NCBI RefSeq assembly: GCF_050947875.1
Contig: NC_134577.1
Span: 67,320,639 to 67,384,638, forward strand
DNA length: 64,000 nt
Direction of reading: 5' to 3'
Origin: Dermacentor variabilis
Lineage: Eukaryota; Arthropoda; Arachnida; Ixodida; Ixodidae
Shown: piece by piece, positions 50,164-61,600 of the stretch
Layout: every line of letters starts with the position of its first letter
Position numbering within the stretch: the stretch's first letter is position 1
The notes under the pieces: model-generated
Told to the model about the DNA's origin: nothing
Databases searched by the model: none
What the model saw: only the letters and a program-made list of their open reading frames with translations
Made by a program: the position numbers and the translations under genes

Positions 50164-51153
50164 GTGGGTCAACCGTCTGAACGATCACCACAGACAGGGT
50201 CTACGTTTTGTCTTGTCTTGTCTTGTGTCCCAGACAGTGGCGTTTTCCCAGGCTGCTACGGGTTGCAAGAATCTTCGTTTCTTTTTGCCAGTCGAAGGTT
50301 TGACCACTCGGGCCCCTGTGGTTCGGTGTCGCCTTTGTCGACTGCTAACGCCTTTCTCGCGAGAATGGCCGACGGCTCCAAGTCGCGTCGCAACCCCCTG
50401 CAGTTATGACGCGACGTTCATGCCGCCCACCTTGTGTCTGGCCCCGCTGTAGCACCGAGGGAGCAAGCAACGTGTGAAGTTCTTGCAAGACTAAACAATC
50501 ACGGGGTGCACAGATTTAGGCCCGAATCTGCCAGAGTAACTCCGCGCAGACCGCTATTTACTTGGGCTCCTGGAGTTCCCTGCTACCTCTCTATGGCATG
50601 CGAGTACCACTTTATATGCGCAGAGTGTTGTTTACGTTATCCGTACGATTTTTCTTTACTGCTCGTATGTGATGGAGAAGTCTCCTGGGCGAAGGAGTAG
50701 CGCCAGCATTACCTTCTTGGTTTCGCCCTTTATCCGTACCACTGCGTCTCTCAGAGATTTCAGAACTTATCGGCACTGTCACGATTACTCGAAATAAAAT
50801 TGTTTAGATACAGCATTCTGCAACGTGTATAGTTAAACTGTTTATACACGTACCAAGAAATGTACCCGCTAACAGCCAGTTTGATGTTTACTTACTTGAT
50901 CAGCTTTAAGCTCATTTTGTCAAAGGCTTCCCTTTCAACCTAGTCGTGTTGCGTAACATCACTTCACTAACCACATAACGCTAGCACGCCAAGATGAGAA
51001 ACTACGTCCGACCAAACATCCGCCAGTCGGTGCGAGACACTTCACCGCGTGCACTGAAAAGGTGGGTGTTGCGCACGACGTGGTTCGCGAAGTGTAGGCT
51101 GCACGAAGTGGACCACAGAGCTCTTTCCTGGCACGTGCTATTCGCTGTCGCAG
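50164..51153. other. Intron C-D, no feature
   Basis: About 1 kb with a run of TCTTG repeats right after the donor (about 50210-50228: TTGTCTTGTCTTGTCTTGTG). No transposon recognised. The acceptor for exon D is TTCGCTGTCGCAG. Confidence 0.6.
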
Positions 51154-51391
51154 GTGTCCACTGCCGACCCGGAAAAGCTGGCGGCGCTGTTCGCCCACTA
51201 CCACCTCACTCGCGGCGCGACCCGGCACCCGCTCTACAACGTCACCTGCTGCGCGGGGATCGCCATGGACCTGCTGACCTCCCTCGCCCGGGACCTGGCC
51301 TTCGACTTCGACCTGTACCTGGTCGCCGACGGCAGCTTCGGCACCGACCGCGGCGGCAAGTGGGGAGGCATCACCGCCGACCTCATCTCCG
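51154..51391 (+). CDS. Nmdar2: NMDA-type glutamate receptor, exon D (S1 ligand-binding lobe)
   Basis: 238 bases, phase 0 start and one base (G) left before GTAATC. It encodes VSTADPEKLAALFAHYHLTR, then a variable loop, YNVTCCAGIAMDLLTSLARD, and AFDFDLYLVADGSFGTDRGG, followed by KWGGITADLIS. The CC pair, the MDLL helix and the DLYLVxDGxxG strand-turn are hallmarks of the NMDA-receptor S1 half of the agonist-binding domain. In vertebrate subunits the helix begins CCxGxCID; here the third Cys is Ala (CCAGIAMD). A site for N-glycosylation (YNVT) precedes the Cys pair. The exon joins exon E to give ADLISGAAHLAATAY, the expected continuation. The frame beyond 51391 is intron. Confidence 0.95.
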
Positions 51392-53149
51392 GTAATCCCC
51401 GAGGCCTTCGGCCAGAGCGACATACTTGATGGGTGATGGCGTGCCTAAACTATAACTGAGCCCCCTAAGCGAGATGCGGGGGGGGGGGGGGGGTGTTATT
51501 TACGTACGTACGCCAAAACAGGACGTAGCATAAATGGTTGCCCGTCTAACTATGCCAACTTGCACGCAATAGGCAGTAACTTGGAAGTACGGTGGGTCAC
51601 GTGCAGATGTCGTGGCTTTAGTTAATCTGACGCGCGTTGAAGAGTTTCCTTCAACCATTCCAGACACTTTGCCCGACTAAACTGGCTTGGCCCCGAGACA
51701 GTGCAATAAAACGTAGTCGCTTGGTGGGCTGATCCTGATTTCACTGAACTTAACGGCGTTCCCGCGAGAGCTTTAATGTGTTTGTAACGCTAGAAGGTTT
51801 TGCAGAAGTTGCGGCGTCACAGATCTCGCACGCTTTTAGAATTTAACCAATGCGGCTAACGAGTAAGTGTCTGCATTAGGCCCGCGTATCTCAAAAGGCC
51901 AACGCGGAACGATTACATAAATTGGACAATCATCCTCACGCGGCGTCTGCCCATTTTACCGGAGATCACGGCAGATTTGAGAGGCGTTCAAGGTTAACCA
52001 GAAGAGATGATCATGTGTAAGCAAGACGCGTCGGTTTTTTTTTCTTCAAAAAGGTACCACCTAGTTCAACAGCCGACATACTTTTCTTGTGTCAAACCGC
52101 CCGTTGGTAGTCAGCCCTGCACCCTGTATAATTTAGATGTCCTCCTGTGTTCGCGCTATATTGTTCGCCGCAATTTTAACCTACCCACAAAAATTTTCAA
52201 AATGCGGCATGTATTGAAAAGGCGAAATAATTTATACCTTCAGCGTGCGGACTCCACTGCAGGGCTATATTATGGGCTTGAATGCGAGGACTTAAAAGTA
52301 AAACATCTGAGCTCGAAGTTAGATGGATTTTTTGGCAGTGAAGTAGTTAATTTATTTTTTTCTCGAGTCACGAATTCCGAAAGCATTTTGTCGGCAAATC
52401 GCTTGTGCAGCTCGTCCTTTCTGTTGTTATATATTCAGTTCTCCCACGCGCTGACAAGAGCCAGCGTCTTATTCGTGGGAGTCGTCAACTATTTCTTTTT
52501 TTACCGTAAATATAGTTTATCAGCGACTATTATGTCGAGTTAATATAACCGCCCGTTGTGCCAAGATAATAAAACAAAAACAAGACAATAAATATACTTC
52601 AGTGAGAAACAGTATATGGCTTTTTCTGGCAAATGTTGCGCCTCACCGCGAGTGGCTGTTAGCCATTTGGTGGGAGATTCTGCATCTGCCGTCCCGAAAT
52701 AACGGGCCAGCTTTGACGGGATGGCGCTGCGAGCTGGTAAATTGGGACAGACAATGATCGTCCAGCACAAAACTTTTTACCGACATACATAGATAATAAA
52801 ACTAAAATCGTATCAACACGAAGTGTGCAGAAAAAAGAAAAGAAAAAGATGAATGAGAAAGCGCCCCTGTCAATCAGCACCTTAATTTATCCCCCATACA
52901 GTTTTTTTATTTATTTAACTTCTATGTTTTAGTAATTAGATTAGTGGCGCTTCGTCCATTGCAAAGTTGTGCAGATTTCTGTGTTCACGGGGGACCTCGG
53001 CAGCAGCACGTCTAGAATATACAGTGCCGGATTCTATTTACTGCGGTTAAAATCATATGAATATCCCAGGCGAGTTTCTGCCGTCGTCGTTGCCGTCATG
53101 TTCCGTATGAAGTGCACGCGCGATAGCACCGCGGTCGTGCTGCAGGTGC
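51392..53149. other. First part of intron D-E, no gene
   Basis: Contains a run of at least 15 G at 51479-51494. The 178-codon open frame at 52007-52543 is AT-rich, has no recognisable domain, and does not fit the receptor reading frame. Confidence 0.5.
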
Positions 53150-53660
53150 GAGCGAAAGCATGCGATGGGGAGCGGAGAGAGATGGTCGTTCTGGCACTCG
53201 ATCTGGCGCTCCAACACGCTCGATCTGGCGCGCGTGTGGGAGGAAAGCTGGGAAGCGTGCCGTCTTCCATCGCGTTGCAAGGCATCAAGGGGTTGTGTGT
53301 GTGTAGGAGGGGGGGGGGTGGTCTGCTCCGATTGCGAGTGAGCATGTTAGCACGGGCCGAACTTGAAAGCGGTCTGCGGTGGGTACAGAGTCTAGGTGCG
53401 CCGAGAGCTGGTGGCTTCGTGCGCGCTGTGTTATCGACGCTTAGTTCGCGTTGAAGCGAGCCGCAGCATGAAGCGCCATTCGCTCTCTGCTGCTGCCGCT
53501 CTTCCTCGCACCAGTGTTTTGACAGCGAGTGAGCGCGGGCATTGAAAGAAATGTGTTCCTATTTCTCTGTGTGGGCGTGAAACGTGCTTGTTAATTTAGC
53601 TATTAACCGAATTGTTACAGCAGTTTATGCACATGATAAAACGACTAACTTTACTATTTA
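53150..53660. repeat. Dispersed repeat, copy 2 (unclassified)
   Basis: Counterpart of 45990-46540 with shared ordered words (see copy 1). It contains a small internal direct repeat CTCGATCTGGCGC (about 53198 and 53219) and a G run at 53310-53318. Its left boundary is less certain than the right. Confidence 0.6.
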
Positions 53661-54589
53661 TAGCTGTCTTATAATTTGCTATCGCAATCAATGCTTCTCC
53701 TTTCGGGTGAAACTGTGACATTTTCCCACACGTGGTCACATGTTTCAAGGGTAATCTTTTTGGAATTCATACAGTGCTTCAAGAACACTAGTCGAATCCT
53801 AAATGTTGAAACTTTAGAGTCAGATGAGGCATCTAGTTTCGGTACAATCACTATGGCAGTAATGAAGAAGAGGCGCGCATGGATATACACTGTGAGAGAG
53901 GAAGGTGTATTGTGAAACTCACTGGCGCGACATTCTTTTTTCTCAGGAGTCAATATAAAGAGTGGTGGTCCAGTTTTCTATAGTTACTTGGCAAGCCACA
54001 TGATCAAAGCGGAGAACGGACTGTGAAACATATGTGCTTTTCATTTCGTTTCATTTTCGTTTCACTTTATTTCATTTTCTGTTAGAGACAAGGTCTTAAC
54101 GCAAAAACGGCCATGAAGAAACATAAAAGCCAGTTTAACTTGTCTCACACTCTTTCGCTTCGCATGCAGTCCGGCAAGTGGGAAGTGCAAGAAAATGTTC
54201 ATACGGACGTGCATGACAGTCATTCATGAAAAAAAAAACACTTATATAGACGAATGATTAGATTATGCAAGTATACTCTCCTCTTGAAAAGAACAGGACA
54301 CAAGATAGCCAGATCCATAACAATAGAAAACACCACAATTAAAAATTCGTACTTGTAAATTTGTACAATAACATAAAAAATGTGATATTCTTACACAAAC
54401 TGCGAATAAAGCACCTGGGCATAATACTCAAGCGCTAGGAACAGTTATAATAAATTTAGCTATATTGCAAGGTATCTTCACTTATCAGAGATTTGACCAC
54501 GCTTTTAGCTATTTGTTGATCAAATAGGGGTGTTTGCTAAATTTGTTTAAAAACCACGAAAAAACGCGAACTCATTTAATCTAGTAGGC
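53661..54589. other. No gene seen in intron D-E
   Basis: AT-rich sequence without a supported feature. Confidence 0.5.
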
Positions 54590-57500
54590 TCTTACCTTTC
54601 TCCATCAAGTCGCTTCGACAGACAGAGACTGAGTGGCATAGATGCGACTCCTGGTCCATGGATTGTTGTTGGGGACATCAACACACATCATTCACTTTGG
54701 GGAAGCGTCAAGGTAAATTCCAAAGGAAGGAACCTCCTTTCCTTTGTCTGTGACCATGAACTTTGCTGTCTAAACGATGGCAGTCCCACGTTTCTGTGCG
54801 GCCGGACGTACAGTAGTTGTTTAGACTTGGCTTTTGTCTCGCGATGCCTCACTCGCCGCGTCTTTTGGTTCGCAGATATAGAAACCCACGGAAGCGACCA
54901 CATTCCTACCTACCTGAAGATTAAAGGCCTAACTAAATCCGTCCCATCCAATTTTAAACAAAACAATAGGTTGGCCCGTGTTCAAATCACTTATGGAAGA
55001 TGTATGCCACGAAGGCTTTTCGTCCATACTAGAAATTGAGATCACCAAAGTTATTCAGGATGCTATGCATTCATTTCAGCCATTAAAGAAATACATAGAT
55101 TTTGATGCGGAAATACAGAGCCTCCGTGCAATCCACCGGCGAGCGGAGCGACGGTACAGACAGACTAAATCGGTTTACGACCTTAGAGAGGCCAGACCCA
55201 TTCAAAAGCAAATTCAACGTCGCCTTGCCGTGCTGCAAAATCAATGCTGGAAATCCTTTTGTGAGTCTCTCGCTCTGCGTAAACCTCCGTAAGTTGTCTG
55301 GAGAGCAGTCCGCGGACTTCGAACAGCTCGTCAACAGCGCCGGCCATTTAAATATATCGCCGTCCATCAAGGATGCCGAGCAGGCGACGTAGCCGCAGAT
55401 TACTGCGTAAGGATCGCGGGTCCAGCGTTCACGTACACTCTTTGCGCACCTATTCCTATTATTGTTCCGCCTTGCTCACAAGATCCTCATACGGACGCTC
55501 TTTTCTCCGTCGAAGAACCGGAGGCCGCACTTTCAGGGTGCAGACGATCTTCGTCACTAGTACCCGATGACATCACGTACTCTGCGCTTGCAAACATTGG
55601 TCAAGAGGCCAGAACTGCATTTCTTGGCCTATACAACGCACCGTGGCGTGACGGCCTGTTCCCTACATCGTGTAAATCCAGTCACCTTCTTCCACTCCTC
55701 AAGCCTGGCAAGGCTCCACTGGATTTGTCATCTTACCGTCCGATAGGACTGGCCAGCTGTGTCGACAAGGTAATGGTGAGAATAATCCTTACACGCTTAA
55801 AATGGTACTTGGAATTTTACAACGTCTATCCAGAGGTAATGGCTGGCTTTCGACGCGGACGTTCTTGAATAGATAGCGTTATTGACCTTGTAACATACGT
55901 ACAGCACCAGAAACATCTGAAGCAAATCACTGCGGCCTTATTCCTTAATGGTAAAGGTGCCTACGACAATGTCCATCATTATGCGATTCTGGACGCCTTA
56001 GAAGCTGTAGGGATTGGTGGAGACGCCTCTGGCTGGATGCGCAGCTATTTGAATGGAAGATCTTTCTTTATTTTGCCTGAAGACGGACCAATGCCATCTA
56101 GCTATACCAGTCGTGGTGTACCGCAAGGTGGAGTACTCAACCCGACCCTATTCAACCTGGTGCTCGTTGGTCTCACCCAATTCGTTAGCGCAAACCGTTC
56201 AGCTCTCCGTATATGCAGACGACATTTGCATATGGGCTTCAGGAGTGACACGTGTACAAGTTCACACAAGACTTCTGAAGGCTTCAACGGCCATGTCAAC
56301 ATACCTACGAAGGCAAGGCCTGGAGCTTTCCCCTGAGAAATGTGCACTTGTTGCTTTTACTCTCAAAGCGATGGCCCCGTATGCCTTGCGAAATAATGAC
56401 CAAACTGTACGATACAGGCGAACGCACCGCTTTCTTGGCGTCATCATTGATAGGAGCCCTCACGTCTCGTTCATGACAAAGCGTTTGGTCGCCATCGTGG
56501 ACCTTCTTGCATTTCTCGGCGGGAAGTCGTGGGGGCGCAACAGTGCCTTCAATATTGTAACTATATAAAGCACTGTCTTTGCGCTTCCTACAGTACAGCT
56601 TACCTGTACTAGGAAATACGTGCACTACAAATATCCGCAAACTTCTGAGTGTGCAAGTACAACCACTGAGAACTTGTCTCGGTCACCCCAAAACTACGTC
56701 ATCGATTGCGACAGTGGTCATGGCCGGAGACACTCCTTTGACAGTCTATATAGATACAGATGCCCTGAGAGCACACATCCGACACCTGACTGGGATTCCT
56801 TCACACCATCTTGCTTGCTTGACAGCAAAGAGGCCCCATTCATCTTTTGCCAAAAGTGTTGTAAGACATCAATCCTACTTTCCATCAAAATTCACGCCTG
56901 TACACGATTATCAGACCTATTGTGGTGTCTGCACCGGCCACAAGTACAATTGACAATTCCAGGAATCACAAGGAAAGCTGGAGCACCGTTGCAAGCTTTG
57001 AAACAAGCAACATTGGAACACATTCGCAACGTACACAGATTCCGGCAACATGTCTACAGAGATGGTTCAGTAAAACTCAAGAGCTCAGCTGCTGCAGTCA
57101 TCATCCCTGCAAAGTTTGAAGAAATCAAGTTAAAAACTTCATGTGTGACCACATCGACGGGTGCTGAACTTGCGGCACTCCGTGCTGCACTTGATTTCAT
57201 TAATCAGGAACCACCGCAACAATGGACAGTCTTTAGTGGCTCCAAAGCAGCCCTTCAGTGCATACAAAGCCCAATGCGCCAGGGACCCAATGAACAACTC
57301 GCCTCAGAAATTCGACAGATGTATCATCTCAGCCATGACAAGGGACACAAGATAATCTTTCAATGGCTTCCAGGACATTGCAGCGTCAGCGGGAATGACC
57401 ACGCCGACGAAGCCGCCCGATCTGCACATGAAAGTGGCCTTGATTCCACTTTCGCGAACAAATGCTGCGGCTGGGCTGCGACTGATGTCCCGTGAATGTA

Positions 57501-58100
57501 ATTTGCCCCTGTGGGACGCGAACGCTTTCACCATGTGTCGTTGGCGTTCGTTGTCTCCGGACATACGGATACACCTACCGCCTGAGTCACCACGGCGTGA
57601 ACAGACCATGCTGTACCGTCTGTGGCTAGGCGTTGCATTTAGAAACTCGTGTGATTTCCTTATTGGAATGGCCACAGCCCCACGTGCGCCACATGCAACA
57701 TCGATGAGACGCTCGCACATAATATATGTGTCTGCCCGCGATATAGCGCCCAGAGACAAATGCTGTGCAGAGTACTGGATCAGTTGGACAATCGCCCACT
57801 ATCATAACTCAAAGCTTTAGGTCAGTACTCCCACAGAACATCCACGCTAAAGGCCTTACTCGCGTTATTAAGATTCCTTCGGTCTGCGGGGCTTCACGAC
57901 AGACTGTAAGAAGGCCGCCCCCTACCGCTTTGTAGTCTGCGCGGTTTGTTCGCGTTCGTCTCTATTTCTCTCTATCTCCCCCTTCCGCTCTCTTTCTCTT
58001 TTTATCCCCCTTCACCCTTCCCCCCGTGCAGGGTAGCAAACCGGAACTGCCTCTAGTTAACCGCCCTGCCTTTCTATGCATCCTTTTCTCTCTCTTGTTT
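54590..58100 (+). pseudogene. I-type LINE: partial endonuclease, reverse transcriptase, RNase H, 3' tail
   Basis: This is the most complete transposon in the window, 5'-truncated inside the endonuclease. Domains in order on the + strand follow. At 54640-54930 is the apurinic-type endonuclease second half, with VVGDINTHHSLWGS, LNDGSPTFL, and the catalytic GSDHIP. At 55720-56540 is the reverse transcriptase, with SSYRPIGLASCVDKV, GVPQGGVLNPTLFN and YADD at 56212-56223. At 57045-57480 is RNase H, with VYRDGS, SKAALQCI, and WLPGHCSVSGNDHADEAA. At 57600-57830 is a degraded C-terminus (LGVAFRNSCDFLIGM), and at 57890-58100 the untranslated tail with GGGTAGCAAACCGG and a CT run. A stop in the RT (near 55867) and at least three frame changes (near 54970, 56200 and 56570) inactivate it. 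The RNase H motif and tail show it is the same family as 17945-18790. It sits in the sense orientation inside intron D-E. Confidence 0.93.
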
Positions 58101-59526
58101 ACAAACGAAGGTGCCCGGCATTCTACATGCTTTCTGCAGCAGTGGCTTTTTTTCATGGCGTTTTAAACCTGTCTGCGAAAGGTATACGGGCTGAATTGGT
58201 AAACGTTAGGTGTAATATGCAAATTACTATCTTCCATGTGAACTACCAGCCTAAAATATTAAATGCTTTCTATGCCGTTGTAACATGCCTATTTGTTTAC
58301 AAGCAAGGGGCTTGACTAAATGGTCAGTCGCGAGTTGTTGAGCGTTTCACGGCTTGTTTTATTCGCGGGTGCAGAAGGTGCTACTGCTGATGTGCAAAAT
58401 TTGTGTCTTCGACATAAAAGCAGAATCATTATTATTGTTCATTTATTGTGCTTGTTTATTTAAAATGATGCGAAGTGCCATCACGTCATTACAGAGAGAA
58501 GTAGTACAACAACGGCACATGGATGCATATGTAAGTTATCAAGTCAGACTGCTCCTGCTTGCTGGTGATGGAGGGTGAGGGTGTATTCAAGTTTGGTACA
58601 AGCCAATAAAAGTACAAGTTGATGCGGCAGCTCGGCACTTCAACTTTAAAAAGATGATAAACAGCTGATGAGACGGCAGATGGAGCTGTAGAGATGGCGT
58701 TCTTGAGATCACCATTCGCGAGAAAAAAAGACTGTGCATAGTACTAGAAGGACAACAACAGGATCCTAACAGTGCGCCAGAATAAAGGCCTAATGGCTCT
58801 CCCTGAAATTTTTCGTATAAATATCGATTGTTTGATCGGTTACTGTTTTCGCACTCACGCGGCGCGCCGTTCATTTCGCCTTTAGAGTTCTCTGGTGTTC
58901 GCTGCGTGACAGATGTATTACAATAATTGAGGCGTTTAATCGGCTCTTTTCAATCCGTGATCAAGTAAACTTCGGTTACATTCAAGCTATGCCTGCGCGC
59001 GAAAAGACGCAAGAAGCTGCGGGTGTTCTGCAGTGTATTTCCTGAAAGAACATTTCCAATCGGACGCTGTGTGCGTATGAGGTATATTCTATAGCAATCA
59101 AGCCGTTACACTGCAATGCTGTACAAGTTGCGTAATAGAAGACGTACACAGCGAAGAAGCGATTCCTTTATTTATATTTATAAATATATATTTATAATAT
59201 ATATACAATTTATATTGAGATTGCTTATTGTTTAGTCGTTATTTACTGACCGAAAAACTGCAGATGGAAGCTGTCTCAAACAGGATTAACCAGTCTCACA
59301 GAATAACCCCAATGCCCTCCCCCATCACCATGCGTGCCTCCCCTATTTCTTTTTGTTTCCTTCAGCAGAAACATCACCATCCAACGGGCATGGTCTCGGG
59401 ATATTTAAAACACGGAAGAACACATGAAACACGAAGCAAGTGGGTACAACGCAAAGTGTAACAGTGTAGAGACCCACATGGGAGAGAGGGCACGCATGCA
59501 GCAATGGCGCTCTGCTTTGTCCGCAG
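58101..59526. other. End of intron D-E, no gene
   Basis: Contains AT-rich TATATTTATAA repeats at 59168-59215. The acceptor of exon E is CTGCTTTGTCCGCAG. Other open frames here are not supported. Confidence 0.55.
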
Positions 59527-59717
59527 GGGCTGCCCACCTGGCGGCGACCGCGTACTCTGTGACGTCATCGCGGTCTCGCTGGGTGGACTTCTCGGTGCCC
59601 TACTTCCACTCGGGCGTCTCGTGCCTCGCGTACGCCGTCAAGCGCGACGTACCCCTCTCGGCCTTCCTCATTCCCTTCAGCGTGCCCCTCTGGCTCGCCA
59701 TCTTCCTCAGCCTCAAG
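59527..59717 (+). CDS. Nmdar2: NMDA-type glutamate receptor, exon E (end of S1 and first half of M1)
   Basis: 191 bases. Two bases complete the Gly codon begun in exon D, and the exon ends in phase 0 at AAG before GTGAGT. It encodes AAHLAATAYSVTSSRSRWVD, where the Ser and Arg of SxTSSRS stand at the places of the ligand-binding Ser/Thr and the invariant Arg that holds the agonist alpha-carboxylate. FSVPYFHSGVSCLAYAVKRD follows (the S1-M1 linker region), then the hydrophobic PFSVPLWLAIFLSLK, the first half of membrane helix M1. The intron after it splits M1. The reading frame upstream of 59527 and after 59717 is intron. Confidence 0.95.
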
Positions 59718-60431
59718 GTGAGTCTTAGCTTGAGTGTCCTCGCACTCAGACTCGGTATCCTTTTCGTGCTCGAGTGATGGTCACACGCGTGATCGAGCAA
59801 GTAAGCGGAACGACTTGGTTACGATACGACACAATTTAACGCCCCAAATTTGAACGGCCTCGCGTCGCCAGGCGCGTAGGTCAAGCGAGTACGATGAACC
59901 CCGTTTAGGGGAGCCTTTCGTGCTTTTCCCTGCAAACCCATTTCTTCGCTAATGAGTCTGCGCAAATACATTTTTGTTTAAGCTACCACATCACTTTTCA
60001 GTCATTCAGAGAAGAAACTCATAAAGCAACGCGTTATACACGGTTCTTCTTTTTCAAGATCCCCTCCAAAAAAGAAGACATCGAGAAAGACTGAGGACAG
60101 AAAATTTTCACGTTTTGAAGCAAATATAAGCGGGAGCACATTGCTTTCTTGGCGTTATCGTCTTGTTCGAACGGACATAAAACATTTAATGAACATTCGT
60201 AGTACCGGACGCACTGCAGCATCGATAAATACAGGACCTTTCAAACTTCGCAGGTGACCTGCGCAGCGTGACACGTGTCATTTACCGAACGCACGTAGTT
60301 AAGATAGGTTCGCCAAGATGACGCAGTGTTCAGGCAATTGAGATTTGAGATACACTCTTGCACATCCCGAGCCCGAATTACGGCACAGAATGCCAGAAAA
60401 TTAATGCTATACATTGTCTCGCTTAGACTAC
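59718..60431. other. Start of intron E-F, no feature
   Basis: About 0.7 kb without a recognisable element. Confidence 0.55.
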
Positions 60432-60573
60432 GGGGCCCGTATTTCTCAAACGTTCCCACGCTAAAAGCGTTCGTGCCGGCCAATAGTGATGTAGGACATA
60501 ATATTAGCGAAGGCGATCAGCCACTGAAAAAAAAACAGCAGTTACCAACTAAAAGTTTTGAGAATTCGGCCCC
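60432..60573. mobile_element. MITE-like element, copy 1
   Basis: Begins GGGGCCCGTATTTCTCAAACG and ends AAAGTTTTGAGAATTCGGCCCC, an imperfect terminal inverted repeat of about 22 bases with GGGGCC ends. The internal part (CATAATATTAGCGAAGGCG, CAGTTACCAACTAAAAG) has a counterpart at 63464-63613. No coding sequence. Confidence 0.75.
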
Positions 60574-60972
60574 AGATCTCTTTGGAAGCAGGAGATTCTG
60601 GGGGCGCGGGAGCGGCTCTCGGAAGCGCACTGCGGTCAACAAGAGCGCTGCCTCACGTCGAGTCTCTACGTTGGACAGGGCGTTGGGCGGTTTGTGACGT
60701 GTCATGAACGGTACACAGCAAGCCAAATATTTAGCTTGTTCGCGCGAGCACCGACTTTCTCCATAGGCCAGCGCCTAATAACAGGAAGAGCCCAAATAGA
60801 AGGCTCTCGTCTCTACATGCTCTCTTTGTGCACCATCTTAAACTTGGTCATTTCGCAAGCTCGCTCCATCTCAGCTAGCTGGAAAGCAGAAAAATGTGGC
60901 GCTTGCGGGAGCTAGCTTAAGACTTGCCGGGCTGTATACATGAGTGAACGTCGCACGTGCACGTAGTGATTT
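60574..60972. other. Intron E-F, no feature
   Basis: No recognisable element. Confidence 0.5.
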
Positions 60973-61032
60973 GTGCTCCGTTAAAGTTATGCGCATTCCG
61001 ACCCTTCCTCTCCTTCAACTTTAACGGAGTGC
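60973..61032. repeat. Inverted repeat just before the M1-M3 exon
   Basis: GTGCTCCGTTAAAGTT (60973-60988) and AACTTTAACGGAGTGC (61017-61032) pair over 16 bases with two mismatches (14 of 16) around a 28-base loop. The stem ends 50 bases before the first base of exon F, in the region where branch point and pyrimidine tract lie. It could form in the pre-mRNA. Confidence 0.8.
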
Positions 61033-61082
61033 CACGTGAGAGACAGTGATCCTCCGGCTGACCTCTCCATTTTTTTTTTCAG

Positions 61083-61376
61083 GTGACAGCGCTCGCTGCT
61101 GCGCTGTACGAATGGTTCTCGCCGTTCGGCCTGAATCCGTGGGGCCGCCAGCGGACCAAGAACTTCAGCCTGGCGTCGGCGCTGTGGGTGATGTGGTCCC
61201 TCCTCTTCTCGCACCTCGTCGCCTTCAAGGCGCCCAAGTCGTGGCCCAACAAGGTGCTCATCAACCTGTGGGGCTGCTTCTCCGTAATATTCCTCGCGTC
61301 GTACACGGCCAACATCGCGGCCCACTTCGCCGGCCTCTTCTTCCAGATGCAAGTGCACGACTTTCACGACACCAGC
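61083..61376 (+). CDS. Nmdar2: NMDA-type glutamate receptor, exon F (M1 end, M2 pore loop, M3)
   Basis: 294 bases (98 codons, phase 0 at both ends), after a T-rich acceptor and before GTGAGT (61377). It encodes VTALAAALYEWFSPFGLNPW (second half of M1 and linker), FSLASALWVMWSLLFSHLVA (M2 re-entrant pore loop), KVLINLWGCFSVIFLASYTA (M3) and ASYTANIAAHF, the gating signature (SYTANLAA in most subunits). Residues 43-44 (Ser-His, 61209-61214) stand where vertebrate GluN2 has the N-site Asn and the next Asn. The block VAFKAPKSWPNK and the M3 with NIAA fit, from memory, the arthropod Nmdar2 subunit. The LYEWxSPFGxxPxGRxR linker is also close to vertebrate GluN3. Together this supports a GluN2/GluN3-type NMDA subunit, not GluN1, AMPA or kainate. 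Confidence 0.96.
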
Positions 61377-61439
61377 GTGAGTGGCCGCGCCCTGTCGTGT
61401 GCTCGACCTGTCCCCCCCATATTCGGGCTCGTTCCTCCC
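61377..61439. other. Start of intron F-G
   Basis: Short spacer between the donor and the LINE tail; the frame past the donor is not coding. Confidence 0.6.
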
Positions 61440-61600
61440 TACTCCTCTCCTCTATCTCATCTTTTTATTCATCATTTCCCGTCCCCGAGTGTAGGGTAGC
61501 CAACGAGACGTATTTCTGGTTAACATCTCTGCCTTCTCTGTTTTTTTCTCCACTTTTCTTCTCCTCCTCTCCTCCTCGCTCGTACAGCAACGCTTGCAAC
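61440..61600 (+). mobile_element. 3' tail of an RNase H-type LINE
   Basis: GAGTGTAGGGTAGCCAACGAG followed by TTTCTGGTTAACATCTCTG and a CT/TCC-rich run. This is the same end block as the LINE at 54590-58100, only 64 bases after the donor of exon F. Coding sequence is absent. Confidence 0.65.

Noticed and set aside
52007..52543. 178-codon open frame in intron D-E
   Set aside because: AT-rich, no recognisable domain, does not fit the receptor frame, and exons D and E join perfectly without it.
54590..58100. Functional retrotransposon
   Set aside because: Stops and frame changes interrupt the endonuclease, reverse transcriptase and C-terminus, and the 5' part is missing.
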